From positions 71,023,393 to 71,087,392 of the forward strand of contig OV884059.1 of assembly GCA_930367215.1 (NCBI GenBank): a DNA stretch of 64,000 bases, in the 5' to 3' direction. The translations under genes were made by a program, and so were the position numbers. Each line of letters starts with the position of its first letter. Positions within the stretch are counted from its first letter, which is position 1. A model generated the notes under the pieces. It saw nothing but the letters and a program-made list of their open reading frames with translations. It did not search any database and had not been told where the DNA came from. This document shows, in pieces, positions 23,333-34,837 of this stretch. This DNA comes from Pollenia angustigena. Taxonomy: Eukaryota; Arthropoda; Insecta; Diptera; Polleniidae.

Positions 23333-24460
23333 ATGTATGAAAAGTTTAGTTTTGTTGGCATTTTTCTTCCTATTTTTAATGGACTTTGAGATCCATCGTA
23401 GACGACAAATGCTCGTGGTTTTTGTACTATTGTATTTGTATCAGTTTTCGAAAATAAACATTAATTATGCTCCTTAGTGTTCGATTCGGTAGATTTGTTG
23501 TATTAAATTATTAAACAAAATAACGTTTCCCTGTTGTCATCTTTAGAACATTAAAATAATACTGTTTTTATCCAACTCAACACAAGATGAGAACACTTAG
23601 GCTTCGTACAGACGATGGTCAGATCTTACAATGTTGTCATTAAAATTGCCTAAAAATGTCTTGCAACTGTCTGAACATTGAAAGCTCATTTTCATTTGGC
23701 AGATGTGTAAAATTAATGCATCTGACAATGGCACCATTGTCAATTCTTCCGGATTTTATTACCACAACTACTATCACAAATTACATTAACATGTAGTTAT
23801 AATCCTGCTAAATGGAAAAATACTAAAATCATACCTTTACTTAAGTCAACATCTGATTACAGACCGATAGCAATTTTGCCGTTTCTCTCTAAAGTATTTT
23901 AACGCATTATCCATAATCAAGCTACACTTTTTTTGGATAACAATAGACTACTCAATGATAGGCAATCTGGCTTTCGTAGAAAGCACAGTTGCTTTACAGC
24001 CCTGGTAGATATTGCGAAGGATATCAGAAAACAGATGGATAACAAAAAGATTTCTTTTTTAGTTCTATTGGATCATTCCAAAGCATTTGATACTGTTGAT
24101 CCTGATATTTTATGTTACAAATTGGAGAATATGTTTAAATTTTTATCAAATGCCACATGTCTTATAGCTTCCTATCTAACGAATAGATGCCAGTATGTTG
24201 AATCAAATAATAAGAAATCAAACTGCTTACCACTGATTAGAGGCGTTCCTCAGGGATCAATTATAGGCCCTCTTTTGTTTTCTTTGTACTCTAACGATCT
24301 ACCGCTAACTGTTGAACAATGTAAGGTTAGAATGTATGCAGATGATGTCCAGCTTTATATAAGTTGCGATGTTGATAATATTGATCAATGTGTCATCAAC
24401 CTAAATCAAGAATTGCATCGTGTTTACTTGTGGGCTACAGCTAACGGGCTGGGTATTAAT

Positions 24461-25726
24461 TAGAGTTTTCAGCCGATTAAGAATAATTCGATTCATCGAT
24501 CAAACAAAACCAAACTCTTCTTCGAATAATTTTAAAGTAGCGATTTTCGAATAACGAATTAATCGATTAATAAATGTCGATTAATCGAAAATTTTTTTAT
24601 TAAAAAATATTTTATTTATTTTTTAAAAAGCTTAGAATTTGATTTATTCTGATACGTTTTTAATGATTTTATTAAGGGTGGTCCAACCAAAACGCACGAT
24701 GTTAATTGTAAAAAAAAAAAAATAAAGTTTTTAGAGAAGTATCTTAACATTTTCTATTGTTATAGAAGGATCTATGACAACTATGTTTGAAACAAAATAT
24801 CGGCTCGCCACGGCTGCATTGGCATACCTCTTTCCAATGGTCCAAATTTTAAGTGATTAAGGTTCAATATCGTTAACGTGCCGAATTATCTTATCCTTTA
24901 GCACTTGAAGTGTTCTTGGCTTATTGACATACTATTTTTCTTTTAACACGACCATTAAATATCTCGCGCAAAAGAGCCAAAAGAGTGCAAAAGAGTTGGA
25001 ACCACATATCTTCCATGTTCATATAATCAATTTCTGGCTACAACAAGTCCGTTATCATGTCGTGATAGCGAACACCATTGTCGAAGAAATGCGGCCCGAT
25101 GACGCCACCAGCCCATAAATGAACTGCGCGAGCATGCACAGGTTTTCTCACATTTCCTACAGAACCGGTTTGCTGAAATTTATGCACAATTCTCTCGATT
25201 GTGGACACATTTGGTCGATTATACTGACCAATAAAACCATGAAGTGCCCGAAATGCATTTGAATTTGAACGCCCATTTCCATGGTTGATTTGTCAAATAC
25301 TGAAACAAAAAAATGTCAAATTAAGTTTGGCAAAAAAAATTGACATTAAGGTGCGACTCACAATTAACATCGTGCATAATGGTTGGACCACCCTTTACAA
25401 AATGTAGAAAAGTTAAAAATATTGTAGCCATAGCTCTGATTGTAATTAATCTCAATGTTTAGTAAGCAAAAACCGTGTTAAGTATTTTATGTTCTTAATA
25501 AACAAATATTTGAGAAGCAATTATAAAAATAAAGAAGTTAGTGGTAGGTGAATGGAATGGTATATATTTAAAAAACGTAATTTTTTTGTAAAAATAATAT
25601 TTTTTATTCTTTATTCTCATCGATTAATCGAATAATTTTTTTAGATTTAATCGTTTGATCGAACGAACAAAAACAATTATTTGAATTATTCGAACAAAGT
25701 TGAAAGGCGAATAATTGACAATTCTA
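24461..25726. mobile_element. hAT non-autonomous element (1266 bp) inside the RT gene
   Basis: It is flanked by perfect 8 bp duplications 'gtattaat' (24453-24460 and 25727-25734). The ends are 'tagagttttca' and the inverse of 'tagaattgtca'. Removing the element plus one duplication restores the RT reading 'LGIN'-'PKKSK' in frame, which proves the limits. Subterminal 'aatcgattaatcg' repeats occur at both ends. No transposase of its own; a mariner relic is nested inside. Confidence 0.93.
24675..25395 (-). mobile_element. Internally deleted mariner-like element nested in the hAT element
   Basis: TIRs of about 34 bp: left 'agggtggtccaacc...cgatgttaattgt', right its inverse with a few mismatches, with TA on both sides. 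On the minus strand from about 25290 a transposase relic reads 'GRSNSNAFRALHGFIGQYNR' and 'STIERIVHKFQQTGSV' (helix-turn-helix part). It jumps straight to 'VHLWAGGVIGPHFFDNG' (catalytic domain) and stops. The catalytic aspartates are gone. Non-autonomous. Confidence 0.88.
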
Positions 25727-26706
25727 GTATTAATCCAAAAAAATCCAAATGTATCATCATTCAAAAGCGAATATTGAAAATACAAATTACACCAATTATA
25801 GCCATCAATAATCAACAAATAGAGATTGTTAACTCTGCAAAAAATTTTGGAGTATATTTTAACAGTTCCCTCACATGGCCAGACCATATAAATTATGCCT
25901 GTGGGCATACATTTTCTATTCTGAGAACGCTTTGGCAATCTCAATACTGTATACCCATTAATATATGTAAGAACACTTCTAGTTAAAACGTAGGTATCTC
26001 ATACCCATATTGCTGTATGGATGTGAACTTTTTGGAAATTGTGATGATCACAGTAAGAGAAAACTGAAAATCGTATTTAAAAACATTATATGGTATGCCT
26101 TTGGTCTTAAACGATATGACAGCACCGCAGCTTTTGTGAAACGGCTATATGGCATTTGTTTTGATGACTTAATAAAAACAAGAGTTCTTACATTTTTGGA
26201 TAAGGTTATACATATATACTCGTCAACCCGAACATCTTTACGAACGATTGGTTTTCTCAGGATCAACCAGAGGACGAAGATAAATATTATTTCGTCAACA
26301 CAGCCTCATGTCTGAATGGCAATTCTTTATATGTATATGCAACCCGTTTTTGGAACTTAATTCCTCATAGATCTCAAGTTATTGGTAACGCACAATTGTT
26401 TAAAAAAATACATCATTTTGTATATTGCTAGTCAAAGTTCATAATTAATTTTGTTTTTTTTTTTTTTGGATATTTTTTCACATGTGGATAAATATATGAA
26501 TGTTAAATAGTTATTTTTAATTTTAGTATATATTTTCTTTATTCTTTTTTTCTATATTTTTTTACTATTATTATTTTTATTATTATTATTATTGTGATTT
26601 ATGTTTAATTAATTTTTTTTAATTAATTCACAACATATTCTCAGTCCTATACTGTAATATAAGACTTTAAGTCTTGTGAATGGGACAACAAATAAATAAA
26701 TAAAAA

Positions 26707-27540
26707 ATAATTTTCCACAAATAAAACATATACACAATACACACACAAGCTGTTCGTGCTGCGGTCGTTGCTAAAATTTTTTGTTTGTTCATTTCTTTAT
26801 CAATGTAAAAACAGAAACATTATAGAACAGTAATAATGTATTTTATTGTTCTATAATGTTTGTCTACAGTATCACTACAATTGTTCTGTGTTTTAACGGA
26901 GAACAGAACAATATATAATGTTCGGATCTTTCTTGAAAATAGATACGAACGGTATTAAGGGTTTGTTCGTCTACACAAACACTAAAAAAATAGATATCAC
27001 TCCCGGGTATGTGAAATAATGTATAAATAATGTTATTTATGTTTCAAATTAAATTTTTTTATTATTTTATAGTATTTGCATGAGCTCCTATCTCTTCTAA
27101 ATAATTGTTAAATAAAATCCAAACTTTTTTATAATACCGGTTGACCGGTTGATCGAATAATCAATCACCATATCAGTTACTCATTGGAGTAGGCCTACGC
27201 GGCAGGTATCCGCGTAAGTCTTTTACAGATTCAATGTTTTAAAGAAACGACCGGAATATATGTACATATACGCGTACTAACAAGATAAGTTTGTATATTT
27301 CCATGTGTTAAACACATCAGCATTAGAGTGTTGTAGGGTTAATGTGTAAATGAGAGAAAATAGGGATTATTTGTGTACAAATCAAAACAACAAAAACTCT
27401 TCCAATGCGAAATTCAGCATTTTTTTGTTAATTAGAAATTATTCAATTGCCAGTGTTGCCAGAATTTTTTAAGTATTTCGATAATATCGATAATATCGAT
27501 AGTCTATCGATAGTTTCCCAGCACTACTACAAACTATTTA
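26707..27540. other. Non-coding stretch with a palindrome and TATCGATA cluster
   Basis: Contains a near-perfect palindrome at 26815-26861 (arms 'aaacattatagaacagtaat'). At 27485-27512 three TATCGATA octamers are separated by 1-3 bp (see separate entry). The sequence 27119-27175 has 'ccggttgaccggttgatcg', reminiscent of hAT subterminal repeats. No gene. Confidence 0.5.
27485..27512. promoter_or_regulatory. Cluster of three TATCGATA (DRE-like) motifs
   Basis: TATCGATA occurs at 27485-27492, 27494-27501 and 27505-27512. In Drosophila this octamer is the DREF/BEAF-type element of housekeeping promoters and insulators. No gene start is visible beside it, and the neighbouring 'cagtgttgccaga' resembles a hAT end, so it could equally be transposon-borne. 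Confidence 0.35.
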
Positions 27541-27544
27541 AAAA

Positions 27545-28225
27545 ATGTGTTAGAGTGCTTTATTCGGCTGTGCCGAAAATTTGATACCCTCCACCGACAG
27601 TTTGAATATTTCATGAATGGGATCTATATGATATCTATTTATTATTAATTTTATATTTAATCTTTATAAAAACAGACGTCAGCATCAAAATTGGTTGCGG
27701 CTTAGACCTTTATTATACTATTGACCGACAATCAGTAAGTTTTATCCTTTTAAAGTTTTACTGGCCTTATGAAGTTAAGTTGGAAGAAATTTTACCGCAA
27801 TAGGCGTATTTAATTTATTTAGCAGAGTGGGCTAAATGGACCGATCATCACGAAATTTATTAGTATGATTTTTAGTCCTTTAAAACTGTGATGTACAAAA
27901 TTTTATTATGATGGCATTATTAAATTATAGAAGAAGACGAATTTGTGCAAAATCGTATATTATTCCGTGCATTATTTCACCATTTATGTGTTTTAGTTTT
28001 TGTAACAAAACTATTAATTTTTTAGGGTGGTGGTTCCACATTTTGATTCATACCACTGATCCTACTGAGCCGATTTTGCTTTTAACGGACGGACATGGCT
28101 AAATCGACTTAGAATTACTCAAGGAGATAGAATGTATATACTTTTTGGGGTATGAGATGAATAATAAAAAAGTTTCACACGGAATGACAAACTTAGTATA
28201 CCCTCGTTCACCACTAGTGTTAGTC
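27545..28225 (+). repeat. Dispersed repeat R (fly 'pseudo-hypersequence' type)
   Basis: Starts near 'ggctgtgccgaaaatttg' with 'gataccctccacc', and contains 'acggacggacatggctaaat' and, near its end, 'ggaatgacaaacttagtat' and 'accctcgttcaccact'. A second copy in the same orientation at 61190-61555 shares these marks. Non-coding; mode of spread unknown. Confidence 0.65.
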
Positions 28226-28544
28226 AGGTAATAAACACATTAAATTAAGAAGATCTGTAATTTTCCGAAGAATTCGCGTTTATTTATAGAATTTTAAGCA
28301 AAGACATTAATGTTAAAGTTTATTTTTCTCGTATAATTAATTGCCTTTTTTTAATATAAAAGTTACGATTAAAAAAATTTAAAAATTCAGTCCGATTTAT
28401 TTTTAGAGATTATTTTTAGAATTTTAGCGAAGAAAAACCTATGTGGGAGTTAGCCCCTACTTCTGGCAACATTGCTACTATGTAGTTATTATATATTATA
28501 GGGTTTAATTTTACCTTAACTAAAGTTGACACAACTTTATTTTC

Positions 28545-28550
28545 TTTATT
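28545..28550 (-). terminator. Polyadenylation signal AATAAA of SDR copy B
   Basis: AATAAA on the minus strand 56 bp after the TAA; a second AATAAA follows at 28541-28536 (minus). Confidence 0.6.
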
Positions 28551-28605
28551 AAAAATATTGGACTTTTGCTTAAAGATAAAGGAATTATGATTATACAAAA
28601 TATAT

Positions 28606-29419
28606 TTAGTAATCAAATCCTAGAGGTCGTATGAGTAAGTCGTGAATTTGAACATGAGCTGGTGTTTGAATACCAAAAACAATAGCATCAGCTACATCTT
28701 CACTATTAAGAGCCGGAAAGTGCGATGGGTAGGGAACACCATCCCCCATTATCCCAGTACGACAGGCACCAGGACTAACACTCTAAAGAAATAAGAAAGA
28801 TACATACTTAATTCAATAAATCAAAGTAAGAAAACCATTTGCATACCGTAATTTTAATTTTAGTGCCCTGATCCAACAGTTCCTGTCTTAATACCTCAAC
28901 CATAGCAGTAACAGCATATTTTGAGGGAGCATACATACTAATACTATTACCTGGAAAATATGGTACTAAACGCCCACAAATACTATTGACAATCGTTATG
29001 TGACCATCAAAATTTCGTTTTTTCATGCTTTGAAAAGCTGCTCGCGTACACCAGACAATACCCATAACATTTGTATCAATAGTATTTCTAATGTCGTCGG
29101 AATTATTTGCAGCCAATAAGGGTTGACGTCGTAAAATGCCAGCATTATTAACTAAAACATCGACGCCACCAAGCTTTTGTTCTATCAGAGCAAATGTGTC
29201 TTTGACATTTGTTTCATCTCTTATGTCGCATTTAAGGCAATGGAAATTGTTTTGTTTTTCAGTCGTCAAGGAGGGTTTGACTATATTTTCCATCTTATCT
29301 ACAACCAAGTCCAGACCTACGACAATCATTCCCCTTTCAACGAGAAGTTTACAAGTTGCTGCCCCAATACCAGAACCGGCTCCGGTAACGACAGCAATTT
29401 TATTTTGCCAACGTTCCAT
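28606..29419 (-). CDS. SDR copy B: farnesol-dehydrogenase/DHRS11-like oxidoreductase, complete
   Basis: Two exons, 29419-28847 (191 codons) and 28782-28606 (58 codons plus TAA), encode 249 aa, the normal length for classical SDRs. The 64 bp intron has GT (gtatgc) and AG ends, phase 0. Motifs: TGAGSGIG 12-19 (dinucleotide loop), Asp37 after the second strand ('GLDL'), which favours NAD(H), NNAG 91-94, Asn117, Ser146 and Tyr163-x3-Lys167 (catalytic tetrad). The C-terminus 'VQIHDLLIRPLGFDY' fits the family. No signal peptide; likely cytosolic. AATAAA signals lie about 55-65 bp past the stop (minus strand at 28550-28545 and 28541-28536). It probably oxidises an alcohol or reduces a carbonyl; insect relatives act on farnesol, but the substrate cannot be told from sequence. 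It reads intact and is the best-supported host gene, with C. Confidence 0.95.
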
Positions 29420-30061
29420 TTTGCGGAAACTGTTTTTCTTGAAATATTTGATGTCAGTACGTGTTTAAGCGACAAGAATATTACTAAATCAAGTTCTATG
29501 TTTCTACAAGTTTAATATTTAATGATAATGGAATTCTTAATCTTATCTGTAAATAATTTACTTATCGCCTAAATTGGCTGTAATGTAGTTTTTATATTTC
29601 ATAGGCTTGAACGTTTGTGCTAATCTGAACAATGAGATATTTACATATATGTTTTATTTATAGTTATTATATGAAGGAATAAACAGGCAAATTTTTATAT
29701 ACACAAAGATTAAAAAAATATGCAAGTCAAAAAGCTCAAAATGAACAAAGAAAGCTGCTAAAAAATATGCAAAAAGCATAATCGCATACCAATTCCTTCA
29801 ATAAAAAAAACCAAGTTTAAGATATTCGAGCATGTTCTAATAATCGAAATAAAGTGGAATTGAAATCGAATAAAATTTTGAATTCAATTATTTCAAAATG
29901 ATCGTAGTTCTGTTTTTAAGAGTTGTAAGTGTAAAGTTAATTGGTACTTTTAGTATGAAGTATATAAAAATGAATAATTTTATGAGCTTTTAATACAGGC
30001 TGATTTTTAAATAATTTTTTCAATTAACAAGAGTTTGTTTGTCGCGCTTAATTCCCAATTT
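29420..30061. other. Upstream region of SDR copy B
   Basis: AT-rich, without a clear TATA box or other gene. It contains 'gtttaagcgacaagaata' near 29463, similar to the arm motif of two foldbacks in this window. Its promoter function is presumed only from position. Confidence 0.4.
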
Positions 30062-30064
30062 TTA

Positions 30065-30338
30065 AGGTTCAACCATAATATGCATAGCCTTGCTTAACCT
30101 ACTGTCAAAAATTAACAAAAAGTCTCTCAAATGTACTTAAGAAAACAAAAACAAAATAAAAAAACATTTGATTCCGTACGGAATGTGCGATTAGATTCGC
30201 ACCTTGCTTAAGCAAATGACAGTTTCATTAAACTTAGCGAAAAGTTTCGTTAAGTTCAATATGGTTTACTTCATATATGTAATTTACAAGTATTCGCACA
30301 TTTGCTTAAGTCAACTTAAGCACAATATTGTTGGGCCT
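30065..30338. mobile_element. Harbinger-like MITE, family H2, copy 1 (274 bp)
   Basis: The left end 'aggttcaaccataatatg' and the inverse of the right end ('aggcccaacaatattgtg') are diverged TIRs. TTA flanks both sides (30062-30064 and 30339-30341). The interior 'cttgcttaagcaaatgacag' and 'gttaagttcaatatggttta' is shared with 33698-33912. Confidence 0.75.
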
Positions 30339-30529
30339 TTATTCTTGATAAAATCACTGCAATTTATTGTTGTGGGAAAGTTAGCTTCTATGCACACTTC
30401 ACTGGTTGCTTAGGCCAAATCATTAGGAAACTTCACCCAAAGATTTTAGAAAAACTAAAGATATAAAAGAAATAAACTGTTAAGCAAATAAGAATTAAGA
30501 AAAGATAAACTTACTGTTTATTGTTATTG

Positions 30530-30999
30530 TTATACCCACACCACAATAGTGGAGAGGGTATTATGCATTTGTGCTGATGTATGTAACGCCTTAAAATATT
30601 GGTCCCAGACCCACCTTAAAGTATACCGATCGTCTTAGAATCACTTTCTGAGTCGAACTAACGATGTCCGTCCGGCTGGCAGGCTGGCTGGCTGTCCATG
30701 TAACCTTGTGCGCAAATTACAGGTCGCAATTTTGGAGATAATTTGATGAAATTTGGGTCATAGGTTTTTATTAGCACAAGGACCAAGCCTATTGAAAATG
30801 GGCCGAATTGTAGGACTACGAGGGAAGATAGGGGGAAATTTCTTCCTCTCAGAAACTATCAAACCCATTTCAACGAAATTTAAAACATAGATAGAACCAT
30901 ATCTATATGGACACAGAATGTATGCATTTTTTAAAAAATAGGACCACGAAGGGAGATACGGGCAATTTAATTTTAAAAATTAATGTAAGTTTGTATTAA
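30530..30999 (+). repeat. Dispersed repeat Q, copy 1
   Basis: Begins 'tatacccacaccacaatagt' and runs 'ccttaaaatattggtcc', 'cgatgtccgtccggctggca', 'ggctggctggctgtcc'. About 93% like the reverse complement of 50119-50662 over the shared part, but truncated at its far end. Non-coding. Confidence 0.75.
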
Positions 31000-31827
31000 T
31001 ACAAAAATATATTTAAAAAAATATAAAAATAAAAATTTAAATTTGTGAATAAAATGTGAAATATATGTATATGTTTTTGAAAATGGAAGTCTCTCTACCT
31101 CTGCTTCTCTGAGGTAAATGTTAAGGTAAGGACCACTCTTATCTTACTATCGGATTATTTTTTTACGTCACTTGTAAGACCGATTTTATAGTATAGCTCA
31201 ATTGTATGGGACCCCTATTTTAACGTTCACATTAATTTTATTGAATCTGTTTAGAAACAATTTTTACTTCTTTGCTAAAGATATGTTTATCGAGGATATA
31301 CCCAGGTACCATTACCAGGAGGGTAAGGACTATTTAAATTTCGGTGGCTCCACAGCAAACCCAAACAAATTAGGAAAGCTCAAAGTTATAAAAATCTTTC
31401 GAAAATGATTAGCTGAAGGAGCTTTGGAACTTTAACTTTGTATCTTTTGTTGTTTTAGAGATAAGTAACTTTCAAGTTCGTTCGGGTATAGGGGTACCCG
31501 TGTCAGGAGGGTTAGGGTAAATTAACTTTACCTCATAAACATATTTTACAACTACACCTAGAGAAAAAACAATAAAGCTATTTTAAACAAAAATGTTTAA
31601 TTAAGAATGTTGTGATTAATTTAACCATGGTATTATCACCTGCAACCATTTGATGGTAAAATTTGTCCTCCATCAAGAAGCCGCGACAATATTACGATTG
31701 CATCCGAACATGTTATATTTATGTAAATTTTACTAGCAACTCATAATTTTGCAAGAGCTTTAAAAAGACTGTTTTTGAGGTTAAAGCTCACAAAGATTGT
31801 ACAAAACACCCTATTGACCTCTCACCT
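31000..31827. other. Non-coding stretch
   Basis: No gene. The frame at 31202-31408 has no recognisable domain. 'gatatacccaggtaccatta' and 'gggtataggggtacccgtg' occur near 31298 and 31482 and may be remnants of a repeat. Confidence 0.4.
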
Positions 31828-31830
31828 TTA

Positions 31831-32053
31831 AGTGGGGAACAGAAAAGTCGCTGTAGTACAACGTTACGAATAGCGCTGCAAGCTGTCAAAAGTTAAAAAC
31901 AGCAGTTACAAAGTACTGTCAACAGAATACGTAGTTGTTGTAGACGCTGCAGTTGAAGTTGAAGCGCAAAATTCGAAATTTTGAACTTTTTCGCGCTACA
32001 GAGCATTCGTCAGTTTCAGCTACTACTACAACTACTTTATTCTGTTCCCGGCT
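31831..32053. mobile_element. Harbinger-like MITE, family H3 (223 bp)
   Basis: The left end 'agtggggaacagaaaagtcg' is inverted at the right as 'tttattctgttcccggct'; TTA flanks both sides (31828-31830 and 32054-32056). The inner arms carry 'gtagtac' and 'gtagttgtag' words. Confidence 0.75.
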
Positions 32054-32056
32054 TTA

Positions 32057-32728
32057 CCTTTATAAGTTTACCTACATATTATTTTAAATGCAATACAGGG
32101 GAATGGTTGCGCGGCATTTAGTAAACCAGTACCTATGTTCTGTAACTTTAGTGAGACCTTCTTGCATCGAAAAGATGTGAAAAAAATATTCCATCGTTTC
32201 TCGAAAAGTGAGTGTGCCTATAACTCATGTCGAAAACTATCAAAAGAGATTACGTCATTACGTTATAATTGTCATAACATTGCACTCGAAGCCGATGTGA
32301 CATTGCAGATGTTGAGAACGCCAGTCACACACATCGTTGACGGCCACCAAAATTTTCTAAAAAAAGACATACTTTTTCTGTAAATTGGCGAGTATTTTAC
32401 TTACGTGACAGCTTTTACTCGCCAAAAATATTACAGGCGCAGTTAAGTGAGAAAAACATTTGTTTGTTTCATTTTATGGCATTTTTGTTTCATTTCTCAC
32501 ATTTTAATCGAAAAATTTCTCGACGCGCGAGTTACAGAACATGGACACAGGGAGATACAATATTAAATAGTGGTAGCACTTTGCCAAATATTTTCAAAAT
32601 AAGTCAATTAGTTACTAAACGCAAAATGCTTCAAACCAGTCTTTTTCAGGATATTTATGAAGCAAAACTCCAGTGAATTGCCGCCCCATTTGGAACAATG
32701 CAATTCATACAGAAAAAATTATTATTAG
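32057..32728. other. Non-coding stretch
   Basis: Two open frames (32135-32383 and 32464-32676, 82 and 70 codons) lie here on the plus strand. They show no recognised domain and no convincing splice sites. Composition is slightly less AT-rich. Possible relic of an unknown element. Confidence 0.35.
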
Positions 32729-34210
32729 CAAGGCCCGGATTTTTATGTAAATGCATATTTGTTCTCGTCAGTTGGAGATAACTATATACAAAATATCTTT
32801 GCGAATCAAGAAAGTTGCAGTAAAATGGCATCGATTTGTTAGTGCATATTTTTGCATATTTTGCTCTGAATGCATATATTGCTGATATTTCATATTTTTG
32901 TTACATATATTTTGAAAAAACTTGTTTTAATTGCTTTATTTTGCCATGCACCCTTCCGCAGAAGAGATAAAAGACAACTTCAATAATATTTATTTATTGA
33001 TTTCTAATGGGAAATATATTTTGTAAAGCTCCTTCTTGTGTTGCCGCATATAAAAAGAATTATTCGGATTAATGTCTTCCTCTACAGCCTATAACAACCA
33101 GATGGGGGACGTAGTTGAAAGCAATTATGTATTGTGCTGAAAACTTTTGCCAATTCAAATATGTGGTAAAAGGATTCAACAATGGTGAATTTAGGTTAAT
33201 TGATATTGCAATAAATAAGATGTATTTTTCGGACGGTATCTTAAGTTAAGAAATTCCAAGGCCCTGATAGATAGGTCTGCTTACTTGTACAAAAACAAAA
33301 CACGATTCTTTTTAGTTGTCAAGAATTTACTACCACATATACAAAGTAAAAGGAAAAAACGTGTATGTGTGGCATACCATAAACGTCAACAAACGTAAAC
33401 ATGCACATGTAAGCAAAATGTAAACAACTTTTGTCAACTAAAAAGAACATAAACAATGATCATCAGGCTTCTTGCGCAGACCTTTTCAATGGGCCTTGAG
33501 AAATTCGAAGCAAGCTTGATAAAGTTTAAAAAAAATTTAAGACAATAAATTCAAATCCTTAACTGCTTGCACATTTATTTTAAATTGGTTTCGAAAACAG
33601 CGTAGTGAAAATGAATATACCACAGAGGAACTTTCAGCATTTAATCATGCACTTATCTCTATCACTTCCGTTTTATTTTAATTTGAAAAAAAATTTAGGG
33701 TCAAATATATCTCTAAAGGCATTTTAAAAAACAAAATCAATAATCAAACGTTTCGTATGTAATTGAGATCAGTTTGGCACTTTGCTTAAGCAAATGACAG
33801 TTTCAAAAAATTTAACAAATAGTTTTCTTAAGTTCAATATGGTTTGACACTTATGATTAACATGTATTCGCACAGTTGGTCAAATCAGCTTATGCGTATT
33901 ATAGTTGGGCCTTTACAAGTGACTTAAATTACATGATTGTCTTACTGTTTCTTTAAATATTTGTGTTTGACTTTATTTTAACTTCTACTTTTGTGGTAAT
34001 TGTGCTTTACTTACGTTTATGAGACTGAATTTAAACGTTTTTAATGCAATTTTTGTGTTTTCTTGTTATTTTTTTTTTTATTGCTAATAAAAAAATTTAA
34101 GATAATTTTAACTGCATATTTTTTAAATTTTAAGCGCATATATTTCTATTTTTAGTGCATTTTTTATGCGCATAAAAAGCAACTTTAACTGCATAAAAGT
34201 CCGTGCCCTG
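32729..34210. mobile_element. hAT-like non-autonomous element (1482 bp)
   Basis: The left end is 'caaggcccggatttttatg' and the right end is the inverse of 'cagggcacggacttttatg'. The flanks 'attattag' and 'ataattag' are an 8 bp duplication with one mismatch. The subterminal word 'tgcatat' is repeated at both ends. It contains a nested H2 MITE (33698-33912). No transposase frame. Confidence 0.8.
33698..33912. mobile_element. Harbinger-like MITE, family H2, copy 2
   Basis: Shares the interior of 30065-30338 ('tttgcttaagcaaatgacag', 'ttaagttcaatatggttt') and the right end 'gttgggcct' followed by TTA. The left end (after TTA at 33695-33697) is less certain and the copy is shorter. Confidence 0.6.
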
Positions 34211-34371
34211 ATAATTAGAAATAAAAGTGAAAGAATATCACCAGTTTGTATTATTTAGTTTCTATATGACGAAGCGATTCTCTGGTCGCATGCAGTTTCA
34301 TATTTGTAGTTGTTTATTGTTGAATATAAGATAAACTTTACTAAATACAAACAGTATACATTTACATTTTA

Positions 34372-34510
34372 CAGCCTGTTCAACGATTTCGAACGTTAAC
34401 GTTCGCATAGAATATTACATTTAAAACAAAAACAAATTTTCGAATTTTGTTATTGTTTTAAATATAATTTTCTATGCGAACGATGACGTTCGACATCGTT
34501 AAACCGGCAG
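34372..34510. mobile_element. Foldback MITE, family F, copy 1 (139 bp)
   Basis: Almost entirely palindromic: arms of about 60 bp ('cgaacgttaacgttcgcata' versus its near-inverse) around a short loop. TTA flanks both sides (34369-34371 and 34511-34513). The ends 'cagcctg' and core 'aaaacaaaaacaaatttt' are shared with 52250-52387. Confidence 0.85.
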
Positions 34511-34837
34511 TTAATTTTTCGTATATTTATAACGTTGCTACCCATGATTAAGCAAAATGTCAGACGACAGACTAAAGTCTCATTAGACTTGCTGGTATTT
34601 TTGTCTACATTGTATCGATTTAAAAGAGGTTTTCGAACAATATTTATCAAGTCATTATTTGCTTACTATTATTGACCAATTGGTTTTTTATCATTGCTGC
34701 GTCATACTATTGATTAGATTCATATTGCAGTCATGTTTTAGCGACTACTTTTAATTGTGATTCAATTAATTTTGCTTCAGAGTGTAAATTTTTAAATAAA
34801 AAAATAAAGAACAGAATTAGTAACGGAGTCAAACGAA

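Larger units (their letters stand above)
23757..26706 (+). mobile_element. 5'-truncated non-LTR retrotransposon split by a hAT element
   Basis: Reverse-transcriptase coding begins near 23790 ('NPAKWKNTKIIPLLKS', 'YRPIAILPFLSKVF'). After one stop it continues as a 176-codon frame (23933-24463) with 'RQSGFRRKHSCFTALVDIAK', 'LDHSKAFD', 'GVPQGSIIGPLLFSLY' and the catalytic 'YADDVQLY'. It stops at 24461, exactly where a hAT element inserts. Beyond it the frame resumes at 25727 with 'INPKKSKCIIIQ', then 'FNSSLTWPDHINY', and after a small indel near 25985 'MLYGCELFGNCD'. The 3' end is 'gactttaagtcttgtgaatg' followed by 'aaataaataaataaa', a typical tail. Endonuclease and ORF1 are missing, consistent with 5' truncation. 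Confidence 0.85.
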
